Numbered from the stretch's first letter, positions 7,222 to 13,634 are shown. The stretch is DNA of 15,517 nt from an uncultured Lachnospiraceae bacterium (GCA_949346185.1 CASGVX010000012.1:1-15517); one strand, 5' to 3'. Program-made: numbers and translations. The notes: a model not told the origin generated them from the letters alone.

Positions 7222-7412
7222 ACGATCAGGAATTGCTGAAATCATTAAAACAATATAAAGACGTATTTGGGGACAGTTTTCCTACAGTACCTTTAATGCG
7301 GTCACGGACTGAAGAGGAAATCGTTGAAATCATAGAAAAGTGCATCTCCGAAAAGAAAGATGTGCATGAGATGGGTTATTTGCCGCCGCTCGATGATGAT
7401 ATACAGTATTAG
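7218..7412 (+). CDS. Small protein coupled to the Mu F-like gene; candidate immunity or accessory partner
   Basis: This encodes 64 residues from a GTG that overlaps the Mu F-like stop (GTGA at 7218-7221), with GGAGG just upstream at 7210-7214. Composition (41% GC by hand count) matches the AT-richer C-terminal part of the preceding gene and not the head genes. The protein is helical and acidic: a QELLKSLKQYKDVFGDSFP opening, PLMRSRTEEEIVEIIEKC, and a DVHEMGYLPPLDDD end. Small proteins of this look follow Mu F-type genes in several Bacillota phages as I recall, without known function. Coupling, shared composition and position suggest it travels with the C-terminal domain and could neutralise it; that is inference. 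A terminator follows immediately. Confidence 0.75.
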   Translation: MNDQELLKSLKQYKDVFGDSFPTVPLMRSRTEEEIVEIIEKCISEKKDVHEMGYLPPLDDDIQY

Positions 7413-7423
7413 AATTTAGATTG

Positions 7424-7455
7424 AAAAACACTTGATTCAGTTCAGGTGTTTTTTT
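7424..7455 (+). terminator. Rho-independent terminator after the Mu F-like cassette
   Basis: AACACTTGA (7427-7435) pairs with TCAGGTGTT (7442-7450) through one T-G wobble, with a short TTCAGT loop. The stem can extend by AAA/TTT, and T residues run from 7449 to 7455. It lies 12 bases after the small gene's stop. It sits in the middle of the head operon, where a full stop would be unexpected, so partial read-through or a new start downstream is likely. Confidence 0.75.
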
Positions 7456-7456
7456 G

Positions 7457-7609
7457 ATGCCAAAAAAGAGGAGGTGGTATTGCAACGGGCGTAGAAACAG
7501 ATGCCCGAACTTGTCCGAAATGACGTAAAACTAACTACTCCGCCGGGAGAATAACCGGAGAATCCAAATACCGGCAGCACCGGAATAAAAAGCTATGGAG
7601 GTAAGAGAG
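7457..7609 (+). other. Structured, apparently non-coding leader before the scaffold gene
   Basis: About 150 bases with no good gene, unusually long for this tightly packed operon. Contents: a near-perfect Shine-Dalgarno AGGAGGTGG at 7469-7477 with no normal start behind it; a 7-bp hairpin CGGGCGT/ATGCCCG (7486-7492 with 7501-7507, one G-U pair); CTCCG/CGGAG (7538-7542 with 7556-7560); CCGG/CCGG (7571-7574 with 7580-7583). CCGG occurs four times in 41 bases (7543, 7555, 7571, 7580), allowing alternative pairings. A 23-codon frame from ATG 7457 to TAA 7528 also exists but has no ribosome site. I do not recognise a named RNA family. It may be a regulatory leader controlling scaffold and capsid expression. 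Confidence 0.4.
7597..7602 (+). promoter_or_regulatory. Ribosome binding site deciding the scaffold start
   Basis: GGAGGT lies 7 bases before ATG 7610. An in-frame ATG at 7595 overlaps this site, so it is very unlikely to be the start. Confidence 0.65.
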
Positions 7610-8215
7610 ATGGAATGGTTAAAGGCTATTTTGGAAAAGGCGAAACTGACAGAGGATGGGAAATTGGATGTAGACGCAGTCATGAATGCGATCCAAAAAG
7701 AATTTCCAAGCCATGCGGTACCGAAGACAGAATTTAACACCAAGACAAAGGAACTCAAGGCGGCGAACGAGACGATTGCCGAATTGAAAAAGGAAAATGG
7801 CGAGAATGAAGCCCTGCAGAAAAAGGTAGAGGAGTACAAGGAAAAGATTAATGCCATGGAAGAGTCTGCAGTCAATGTGGCGAAGACGTATGCATTAAAG
7901 GAGCAGCTGCAGAAGCAGGGAGTGCTTGACCCTGATTATCTGATCTACAAGCAGGGAGGCATTGAGAAGTTTGCCTTTGACAAGGAAAATCGTCCTGTAG
8001 GCGTGGAGGAGACGCTAAAGCCGTACAGGGAAGACAAGGCGATGGGGCATCTTTTCAAACAGGAGCACACCTACAAGCCACAGGGAGGAGATGCAGGGGG
8101 AAATGTTAATCCCTTTGCCAAGGAGACTTTTAATTTGACGAAGCAGGGAGAACTTTTCAAGAGCAATCCCGAACAGGCAAAGGCACTTGCGGCATCAGCC
8201 GGAGTGAAAATTTAA
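7610..8215 (+). CDS. Capsid scaffolding protein (phage GP20-like)
   Basis: This 201-residue internal scaffold guides capsid shell assembly and leaves before or during DNA packaging. It shows the GP20-like layout: a short N-terminal domain (MEWLKAILEK, then GKLDVDAVMNAIQKEFPSHAVPK to residue 39), a long charged coiled coil at about 41-90 (repeats of KELKAANETIAELKKEN type), an AKTYALKEQLQKQGVLDPDYL segment at about 91-111, and a Gly-rich linker before the C-terminal helix that should bind capsid protein. There is no protease motif. It lies directly upstream of the capsid gene, the usual place. Start chosen by GGAGGT at 7597-7602. It is preceded by the unusual leader described separately. Confidence 0.85.
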   Translation: MEWLKAILEKAKLTEDGKLDVDAVMNAIQKEFPSHAVPKTEFNTKTKELKAANETIAELKKENGENEALQKKVEEYKEKINAMEESAVNVAKTYALKEQLQKQGVLDPDYLIYKQGGIEKFAFDKENRPVGVEETLKPYREDKAMGHLFKQEHTYKPQGGDAGGNVNPFAKETFNLTKQGELFKSNPEQAKALAASAGVKI

Positions 8216-8237
8216 AGAAGGAAGGATGATGTAATTT

Positions 8238-9239
8238 ATGCCAGCAACGAAAATATCAGATGTCATCGTGCCGGAGTTGTTTAATTCCTATGTGGTTAAT
8301 CGCACGATGGAACTCACAGCATTATGCAAGAGCGGAATCATTGTAAATAGCCCGGAATTTGACAAGTTGGCCAGCGAGGCGGCACGGACGCATAACATGC
8401 CGTTCTTCGAGGATTTGGCCGGAGAATCCGAACCAGTACTGGAAGATAAGAAGATGACGCCGGCAAAGATTGGGTCGAACAAGGACATATCCACCACCAT
8501 TTTCCGCCAGAAGATGTGGGCATCCACGAACCTTGCGGCGGCACTGGCGGGGGCAGATCCTATGAAAGCAATCGGGGACTTGGTGGCAGAGTTCTGGGCG
8601 CGCGACATGCAGAAAGAACTGATTGCCCTTCTGTCGGGGATTTTTGGTTCGTATACGCCGGATGGGGGACAAGAGACAACGCCAATGGCTGACCATATTC
8701 TTGATCTTACCAAGATGACAAATGCGACGGCAAAGATTATCAGCGCAGAGGCATTTATTGATGCATGTCAGCTCATGGGGGATGCCCAGGGCATCTTGAC
8801 TGACGTGGCAATGCACAGTGCCACGAAAACATACCTGAAAAAGAAAAATCTGATTTCCACCGAGAGGGATTCTACGGATGTGGAGTTCGAGGTGTACCAA
8901 GGAAGGCGTGTCACTGTGGACGATGGATGCCCGATAGACGAGAATGGAGTATATACGACATATCTGTTCAGCCAGGGGGCGGTTGCTTTGGGAAATGGCA
9001 GCCCGGAAGGCCACGTTGCCACGGAGTTTGACCGTGACAAGCAGACTGGCGGCGGTGTAGATTTTCTTATCAACAGGAAGGCATACATCCTCCATATGAG
9101 GGGCGTTGCCTATACTGGAAAAGTCAGGGAGAATGTGGAGACACCCACGAGGAAGGAAATGGCGAACCCAGAGAACTGGAACCCAGTATATGAGCCGAAG
9201 CAGCTCAGGGTAGTTGCTATGAAACATAAAATCGGCTAG
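8238..9239 (+). CDS. Major capsid protein
   Basis: This 333-residue protein should form the icosahedral shell, presumably with the HK97 fold. It fits the family of coat proteins found next to GP20-like scaffolds in Bacillota phages: an N-terminal ISDVIVPELFNSYVV helix, a TPAKIGSNKDISTTIFRQKMW segment, a long helix with AAALAGADPMKAIGDLVAEFWARDMQ, and a conserved VAMHSATKTYLKKKNLI region followed by a FEVYQGRRVTVDDG strand pair. No delta-domain/protease arrangement is visible, which agrees with the absence of a prohead protease gene nearby. ATG 8238 is preceded by AAGGAAGGATG. The gene is the largest head protein after the portal and lies where YqbE/XkdG does in skin/PBSX; identity rests on context and general pattern. 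Confidence 0.88.
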   Translation: MPATKISDVIVPELFNSYVVNRTMELTALCKSGIIVNSPEFDKLASEAARTHNMPFFEDLAGESEPVLEDKKMTPAKIGSNKDISTTIFRQKMWASTNLAAALAGADPMKAIGDLVAEFWARDMQKELIALLSGIFGSYTPDGGQETTPMADHILDLTKMTNATAKIISAEAFIDACQLMGDAQGILTDVAMHSATKTYLKKKNLISTERDSTDVEFEVYQGRRVTVDDGCPIDENGVYTTYLFSQGAVALGNGSPEGHVATEFDRDKQTGGGVDFLINRKAYILHMRGVAYTGKVRENVETPTRKEMANPENWNPVYEPKQLRVVAMKHKIG

Positions 9240-9256
9240 AGCGGAGAGTGAGGTGG

Positions 9257-9658
9257 ATGGAAGTGTATACAATGGAAACGCTGAAAAAGAGGCTGTCATG
9301 CATTGGATATGAGACGAAAAAGGAGGACGAGAATTCTCTGTCTTTTTGTTTGGAGAAAGTGCGCAGTACGATTAGGAATGAAACGAATTTGCCGAATATC
9401 CCGGCAGGACTGGAGCATATCGCTATTGATATGGCAGCAGGGGAGTTTTTGCTTGCCAAAAAGACCTTTGCCCCGGATGATCTTTCTGCACTAGACTTGA
9501 CTGCAGCGGTGAAGGAAATCAAGGAAGGCGATACCACGATTGCCTTTGACACTGGTGAAGGAAGTTTGACACCCGAACAGAGATTGACGGCTTATATCAA
9601 CCACCTCCTGACTTACGGTAAAGAAGAGTTTTCTGCCTTTAGGAGGATTAGATGGTAA
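9257..9658 (+). CDS. Head-tail connector protein (gp6/YqbG-like)
   Basis: This 133-residue, largely helical protein probably sits below the portal as the adaptor ring. Its core reads NLPNIPAGLEHIAIDMAAGEFLLAKKTF (residues about 41-69), then AAVKEIKEGDTTIAF and SLTPEQRLTAYINHLLTYGK, the pattern of gp6/gp15-type connectors that follow capsid genes in clostridial phages. ATG 9257 is preferred, with GGAGAGTGAGG upstream; GTG 9248 and ATG 9272 are alternatives. Its end overlaps the next gene by 7 bases. The order capsid, this gene, XkdH-like, XkdI-like matches skin/PBSX. Function is by position and pattern, without a diagnostic residue. Confidence 0.78.
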   Translation: MEVYTMETLKKRLSCIGYETKKEDENSLSFCLEKVRSTIRNETNLPNIPAGLEHIAIDMAAGEFLLAKKTFAPDDLSALDLTAAVKEIKEGDTTIAFDTGEGSLTPEQRLTAYINHLLTYGKEEFSAFRRIRW

Positions 9659-10035
9659 GCGCAATAGAGACGGCAAGGATTGCGGCCAGAAAGGCATTGG
9701 AAAGCACTTATGAGGGCATGGCAACCGTAGTCGAGCATCAGAAGGTGAAGGATAAAAGCACGAAACTGACAAGCCATGAAGATGTGGTGGTATTGGAAGG
9801 TCAGCCATGCAGGCTGTCGTTTACCAGCATTGCGGCGGTTGTTCAGGGCGAGACGGCGGCCAGCGCAAAGCAGACGGTAAAATTATTCATATCACCTGAC
9901 ATATTAATCAAGCCGGGGTCGAAAATTACGATTACGCAGTCCGGCATGACCGCAGATTATACATATAGCGGCGTTCCAGCAGTATATGAAACCCATCAGG
10001 AAATCGTGCTGGAACTTTTTAAGGAGTGGGCCTAA
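9652..10035 (+). CDS. Head completion/stopper protein (YqbH/XkdH-like)
   Basis: This 127-residue protein has a helical first part (IETARIAARKALESTYEGMATV) and a beta-rich rest: LEGQPCRLSFTS, VKLFISPDILIKPGSKITIT, YTYSGVPAVYETHQEIVLELFKEWA. The small barrel with an 'I.pGs.I.i...g....y..sg.p..Y..hqei.le' pattern is typical of the head-closure protein in the XkdH/YqbH group, which plugs the portal channel after packaging. AGGAGG at 9641-9646 lies 5 bases before the ATG. The gene overlaps its upstream neighbour by 7 bases and touches the next start as TAATG (stop 10033-10035). Assigned by pattern and place. Confidence 0.78.
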   Translation: MVSAIETARIAARKALESTYEGMATVVEHQKVKDKSTKLTSHEDVVVLEGQPCRLSFTSIAAVVQGETAASAKQTVKLFISPDILIKPGSKITITQSGMTADYTYSGVPAVYETHQEIVLELFKEWA

Positions 10036-10601
10036 TGGCGAAAATGGGAGGCTTTGACGCAAACGGCTTGAAAGAATTGCAGAAACATCTGAATAAGCTG
10101 CAAGAAAATAAGGCGGCTGACACGTTCTGTGAAGAGTGCGCGAGGGAACTCGCCGCACGGTTGCTTGCGAAGGTTATCAAGAGAACCCCGGTGGGGGATT
10201 ACAGCAAGGAAATAGAGGTCGTTGCCAAGAGGGACGGTAAGCATCACAAAAAAGGAGATACTTACACGAAAAGGGTCAGCCCATCGGGAAAGAGGGGAGG
10301 CAATCTCCGCAGGGGGTGGACTTCCCAGAAGGGCAGCGGCTCGGAAGGGCTGGACACCAGGGGGGCGGCGCAATTCGTGGACACCCTGAAAATCAATCAT
10401 TACGGCGAATACTACGTGATTGAGATCATCAATCCGGTGGAGTATGCAAGTTATGTGGAATACGGCCACAGGACTGTAAACCACAAAGGCTGGGTGCCGG
10501 GGCAGTTCATGATGACGATTTCCGAACAGGAGATTAGGCAGATTGCGCCAAAATTGCTGGAAAACAGGCTAAAAAAGTTTTTGGGAGGTGCGTTCAAATG
10601 A
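10035..10601 (+). CDS. xkdI: HK97 gp10-like head-tail joining protein (XkdI/YqbI type)
   Basis: This 188-residue protein belongs to the HK97-gp10_like group, proteins at the neck that help join or complete the tail. The group's hallmark is visible at residues 137-146, YASYVEYGHR, followed by GWVPGQFMM. Before it comes a conserved KRTPVGDY (49-56) and a basic Gly-rich region with GGNLRRGW (88-95). The N-terminus (GLKELQKHLNKLQ) is helical. ATG 10035 overlaps the preceding stop by one base, with AAGGAG at 10021-10026; GTG 10026 would lack a site. It overlaps the next gene as ATGA. Confidence 0.88.
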   Translation: MAKMGGFDANGLKELQKHLNKLQENKAADTFCEECARELAARLLAKVIKRTPVGDYSKEIEVVAKRDGKHHKKGDTYTKRVSPSGKRGGNLRRGWTSQKGSGSEGLDTRGAAQFVDTLKINHYGEYYVIEIINPVEYASYVEYGHRTVNHKGWVPGQFMMTISEQEIRQIAPKLLENRLKKFLGGAFK

Positions 10602-11017
10602 TTAACGAGGTCATTGCCGGAATCAGTGTCCGGCTGGATGCGGAATTTGGATATGAGATTCATATGGAAGAGATCAAGCAAGACTTGCAAGAGCCTTGTT
10701 TTTTTATTGCTTCCGTCAATCCAACGATTTCTCCATATCCCAGTAGCAGGTATCGGAGGGAGAATCAATTCGTCATTCAGTATTTCCCGAAATCAAATAC
10801 GGATGCCCGGGCGGAATGCAACAATGTTGCCGAAAGGATGCTCTGGTGCTTGGAGGAGATAGAGGCCATGGGCGGCAGGATTCGTGGCTGCGACATGAAT
10901 TACAAGGTGGTTGATGGAGTGCTGAATTTTTTCGTAAATTACAATTTCTTTGTCAGAAGGCAGAAGGAAGAAACGGCGATGGGAGCAATGAATGGAAACA
11001 TGCATGTGAAAGGATAG
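10598..11017 (+). CDS. xkdJ: Tail terminator-like protein (XkdJ/YqbJ type)
   Basis: This 139-residue protein matches the XkdJ/YqbJ group: an opening INEVIAGISVRLDAEFG, then IHMEEIKQDLQEPCFFIAS, the FVIQYFPKS strand, a helix VAERMLWCLEEIE, and the paired strands MNYKVVDGVLNFFVNYNFFVRR. Proteins of this group resemble tail terminators that cap the completed tail and bind the head. GGGAGG at 10583-10588 lies 9 bases before the ATG, which overlaps the XkdI stop. The last 15 or so residues (Met- and Gly-rich) look disordered. Placement between xkdI and yqzN is as in skin/PBSX. Confidence 0.82.
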   Translation: MINEVIAGISVRLDAEFGYEIHMEEIKQDLQEPCFFIASVNPTISPYPSSRYRRENQFVIQYFPKSNTDARAECNNVAERMLWCLEEIEAMGGRIRGCDMNYKVVDGVLNFFVNYNFFVRRQKEETAMGAMNGNMHVKG

Positions 11018-11029
11018 GTGAGATAAGAT

Positions 11030-11227
11030 ATGGCTGACGCAAAAGGCGAGAAGCGAGTGGAAGGAAAGAAGGGACAGGGCGATTTCTCCAAGGAGCAGAT
11101 TATTTCCTCTGCCAAGTATGGGAGGAATAGGGATTTGCTGGATGCGCTTCTGGAAGAGGGTAAGAGGTATACTGCGAAAGAGATAGATGCAGTGATTGAG
11201 AAATTCATGAAGGGAGAGGTGAAGTAG
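11030..11227 (+). CDS. YqzN/XkzB-like small phage protein
   Basis: This 65-residue protein has a Lys-rich, probably disordered start (ADAKGEKRVEGKKGQGD) and a conserved-looking helical part: FSKEQIISSAKYGRNRDLLD, ALLEEGKRYTAKEIDAVIEKF. The order between XkdJ and the sheath gene is exactly that of yqzN in the B. subtilis skin element and its PBSX counterpart, and the motif 'FsKeQi..s..y..rrDLL.alL..gk.Yt..ev...I..F.kg.V' is the family's. Its function is unknown; the conserved linkage to the sheath gene suggests a role in tail assembly. The ATG follows AGGTGAG. Confidence 0.8.
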   Translation: MADAKGEKRVEGKKGQGDFSKEQIISSAKYGRNRDLLDALLEEGKRYTAKEIDAVIEKFMKGEVK

Positions 11228-11228
11228 G

Positions 11229-12569
11229 ATGGCATTAGGAGGAGGGACGTTCCTGGCGCAGAACAAGGTGCTGCCGGGAGCATACATCAATTTCGTGTCT
11301 GCGGCGGCGGCAACCGCTGCACTGTCTGACAGGGGGTATGTCACCATGCCACTGGAACTTGACTGGGGCATGGATCAGGAAGTATTTACCGTGACGAATG
11401 AAGACTTCCATGAAAATGCCCAGAGGATTTTTGGCTATGCCTGGGAGCATGAGAAGATGAAGGGGTTGCGTGATCTGTTCATGAATGCAAGCACTCTTTA
11501 CGCCTATCGCCTGAATGGTGGTGGAAAGAGGGCAGCCAACGACTATGCAACGGCAAAATGCAGCGGCATCCGAGGCAACGACCTAGCGGTAAAGATTCAG
11601 GAGAACATAGACGAGCCTGACATGTGGGATGTGATTACCTATCTGGGGACGGATATGGTGGACTATCAGACCGTATCGAATCCAGAGGGATTGTCTGCTA
11701 ACGATTATGTGGATTTCAAGGATTCTATCACCCTAGAGGCCGTTGCCTGTGCAAAACTTTCTGGCGGGGAGAATGGAACTGTGACTGGTACTTCATACCA
11801 AGATTATGCCGACAGGATTGAAAGCTATGTGTTCAATACGATGGGGATTGTCACCACGGATGATACCGTGAAAAAGATGTTTGCATCGTTAAACAGACGA
11901 TTGCGGGACGAGATGGGAATCAAGTTCCAGTTGGTCGTTTATAATTATGCCCAGGCGGATTGCATGGGCGTTATCAGTGTCAAGAATAAGTGCCTTGACG
12001 GCGCAGTCAGAGATGGCGAGGGGAGGATGCAGTACCCGGACGAGGCGGCAGCAGTATACTGGACTACTGGCGCAGAGGGGGGATGCAAGGTGAACGCATC
12101 TTGCCAGAACAGGGTATATGACGGAGAGTATTGTATTGACACGGCCTATACGCAGGTGGAGTTGATGGGGGCAATCAGAGGCGGTGAATTTGTATTCCAT
12201 TCTGTCAATCAGGAGGTTTGCGTGCTGGAAGATGTCAACACCATGGTCACGACTACGGAGAATTGCGGCGATGTGTTTAAGGACAACCAGACAATCCGTG
12301 TTATTGACCAGCTGGCCAATGATGATGCGGTGCTGTTCAAGACAAAGTATCTGGGAAGGATTCCCAATGATGACGCTGGCAGAAGTGCCTTGTGGAGCGA
12401 CCTCGTGAAGATCCGCAAGGATTTGCAGACGCTGCGGGCGATCGAGGACTTCGTGGAGGATGATGTATCGGTGGAACTTGGGGATACCAAGAAAGCGGTA
12501 GTAGTAAAGAGCACAATCACGGTGGTCAATGCAATGTCTAAGATGTATATGACCGTGACAGTGGGATAG
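11229..12569 (+). CDS. xkdK: Contractile tail sheath protein (XkdK/YqbK type)
   Basis: This 446-residue protein should polymerise around the tail tube and contract on infection; it is the clearest sign that the phage is a myovirus. The N-terminus GGTFLAQNKVLPGAYINF is the PBSX-type sheath opening ('PG.Yinf'), followed by DRGYVTMPLELDWG. The body contains AKCSGIRGNDLAVKI and the middle subtilisin-like fold region (DSITLEAVACAKLSGGENG). The C-terminal third has IDTAYTQVELMGAIRGGEFVF and FKDNQTIRVIDQLANDDAVL, the C-terminal sheath domain. Length fits the family. GAGAGGTGAAG inside the previous gene's end serves as ribosome site; only one base separates the two genes. Confidence 0.93.
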   Translation: MALGGGTFLAQNKVLPGAYINFVSAAAATAALSDRGYVTMPLELDWGMDQEVFTVTNEDFHENAQRIFGYAWEHEKMKGLRDLFMNASTLYAYRLNGGGKRAANDYATAKCSGIRGNDLAVKIQENIDEPDMWDVITYLGTDMVDYQTVSNPEGLSANDYVDFKDSITLEAVACAKLSGGENGTVTGTSYQDYADRIESYVFNTMGIVTTDDTVKKMFASLNRRLRDEMGIKFQLVVYNYAQADCMGVISVKNKCLDGAVRDGEGRMQYPDEAAAVYWTTGAEGGCKVNASCQNRVYDGEYCIDTAYTQVELMGAIRGGEFVFHSVNQEVCVLEDVNTMVTTTENCGDVFKDNQTIRVIDQLANDDAVLFKTKYLGRIPNDDAGRSALWSDLVKIRKDLQTLRAIEDFVEDDVSVELGDTKKAVVVKSTITVVNAMSKMYMTVTVG

Positions 12570-12588
12570 GGAAAGGTAGGTGCAGAGG

Positions 12589-13086
12589 ATGCCACAGACG
12601 AAGGACAATGCCGTGATGCTTGCCAAGGACACGCTGTCTGCCGCATTGGCAGAGTGCTATGTGACGATTGACGGCAGACGGTACAACTTTATGCAGGCTA
12701 TCAATTTGGAAGCAAAGTTTGAGAAGACGAAGACGGAGGTTCCCATTCTGGGGAAGCCGGGAAAAGGCAATAAGGCAACTGGATGGAAGGGGACGGGTTC
12801 TGCCACGTTCCACTACAATGTATCCATCTTCCGAAAGATGATGCTGGATTACAAGAACACAGGTGCGGATACCTATTTTGAGATGCAGATTATCAATGAA
12901 GATCCCACCAGTGCCGCAGGGAGACAGGAAATTATCTTGCTGGACTGCAATATTGACGGCGGGGTTCTGGCGAAGTTTGATGCGGATGGGGAGTATCTTG
13001 ACGAGGAGATGGACTTTACCTTTGATGATTTCTCCATGCCAGAGGAATTTGCAGAACTGGCCGGATTTAATACCAAAGGAAATTAG
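12589..13086 (+). CDS. xkdM: Tail tube protein (XkdM/YqbM type)
   Basis: This 165-residue protein forms the inner tube of the contractile tail. The family signature is clear: VTIDGRRYNFMQAINLEAKF (about 25-44), KTKTEVPILGKPGKGNKATG (47-66), then WKGTGSATFHYN, as in XkdM-type tubes. The C-terminal half has EIILLDCNIDGGVLAKFDA and EMDFTFDDFSMPEEF, strands of the tube barrel ending in an acidic segment. It is slightly longer than B. subtilis XkdM because of an N-terminal extension. ATG 12589 has AGGTAGG 8 bases upstream; GTG 12580 overlaps that site. The gene directly follows the sheath, as expected, and is followed by a strong hairpin. Confidence 0.92.
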   Translation: MPQTKDNAVMLAKDTLSAALAECYVTIDGRRYNFMQAINLEAKFEKTKTEVPILGKPGKGNKATGWKGTGSATFHYNVSIFRKMMLDYKNTGADTYFEMQIINEDPTSAAGRQEIILLDCNIDGGVLAKFDADGEYLDEEMDFTFDDFSMPEEFAELAGFNTKGN

Positions 13087-13099
13087 AAGGAATTTGTGT

Positions 13100-13126
13100 G
13101 CCTTGCCGGAACAAATCCGGCAAGGC
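13100..13126 (+). repeat. Perfect 10-bp hairpin between tail tube and chaperone genes
   Basis: GCCTTGCCGG (13100-13109) and CCGGCAAGGC (13117-13126) are exact reverse complements around a 7-base loop. No T-run follows (CGCATATTTGG comes next), so a standard intrinsic terminator is unlikely. Its place directly after the highly expressed tube gene and before the less needed chaperone genes suggests an mRNA 3'-end stabiliser, processing site, or weak attenuator. Confidence 0.75.
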
Positions 13127-13160
13127 CGCATATTTGGAAAAGAGAAAGGGAAATGGAGTT

Positions 13161-13589
13161 ATGTCAAATTTAAGCAGATTTTTGAAGAAGAACAAAGTTG
13201 AAAAGAAGGATGGGGAATATGCCCCTACTGCATCCCTGCTTTCCGAGAATGGCACGCCATTAAAATGGACGTTTAGGCATATCACTTCCAAGCAGGACGA
13301 GGAATTGCGGGAGGAGTGTACCGTGGACGTGCCGATTAAGGGAAAGCCGGGCGTGTTCCGTCAGAAACTCGGCACATCAAGATACCTAGCAGAGATGATC
13401 GTGGCAAGTACGGTGGTGCCTGACCTTTACAACAAGGAATTGCAGGATTCCTATGGCGTGAAAAGTCCCACGGATTTGCTCTATGCGCTGGTGGATGATC
13501 CTGGGGAGTTTCAGGATTTGTGCGTGTGGATTCAGGATTTCCAAGGGTTTACGGACATGAACGACAAGGTGAAAGAGGCAAAAAACTAA
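13161..13589 (+). CDS. xkdN: Tail assembly chaperone, zero-frame product (XkdN/YqbN type)
   Basis: This 142-residue protein is the gpG-like partner that coats the tape measure during tail assembly and is not kept in the virion. The family pattern is present: NLSRFLKKNK at the start, a strand-rich middle with GTPLKWTFRHITSKQDEELREEC, then RYLAEMIVASTVVPDLYNKEL, QDSYGVKSPTDLLYALVDDP and GEFQDLCVWIQDFQGF. ATG 13161 has AAAGGG and GGAG upstream; a GTG at 13098 lies in front of the hairpin and gives an unfitting N-terminus. The last codons are AAA AAC TAA, forming a slippery site, so a minority of ribosomes would continue in the -1 frame. Confidence 0.9.
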   Translation: MSNLSRFLKKNKVEKKDGEYAPTASLLSENGTPLKWTFRHITSKQDEELREECTVDVPIKGKPGVFRQKLGTSRYLAEMIVASTVVPDLYNKELQDSYGVKSPTDLLYALVDDPGEFQDLCVWIQDFQGFTDMNDKVKEAKN

Positions 13590-13634
13590 TTGAGGGAGGG
13601 GATAGCGATGCGAACTATGCATACTATGCCCTCC
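13580..13634 (+). promoter_or_regulatory. Programmed -1 ribosomal frameshift signal
   Basis: A AAA AAC at 13580-13586 is a canonical -1 slippery heptamer, in the correct frame, directly followed by the zero-frame TAA (13587-13589). Eight bases after it, GGAGGG (13595-13600) pairs perfectly with CCCTCC (13629-13634), and the loop holds a second small stem ATGC/GCAT (13608-13611 with 13619-13622). An AAGGTG at 13565-13570 lies about 10 bases upstream and could act as a stimulating Shine-Dalgarno-like site. Confidence 0.85.

Noticed and set aside
8322..9299. Long minus-strand open frame (325 codons) opposite the capsid gene
   Set aside because: It lies wholly antisense to a strongly supported capsid gene, the protein is Cys/His/Arg-rich without any family pattern, and it has no neighbours on that strand.
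10691..10705. CAAG-AGC-CTTG followed by seven T residues inside xkdJ, terminator-like
   Set aside because: The stem is only 4 bp with a 3-base loop, too weak; the T-run encodes the conserved-looking CFFIA strand.
11889..12632. Minus-strand open frame (247 codons) opposite the sheath gene
   Set aside because: A shadow of the sheath codon pattern; low-complexity His/Arg/Cys-rich translation and no operon context.
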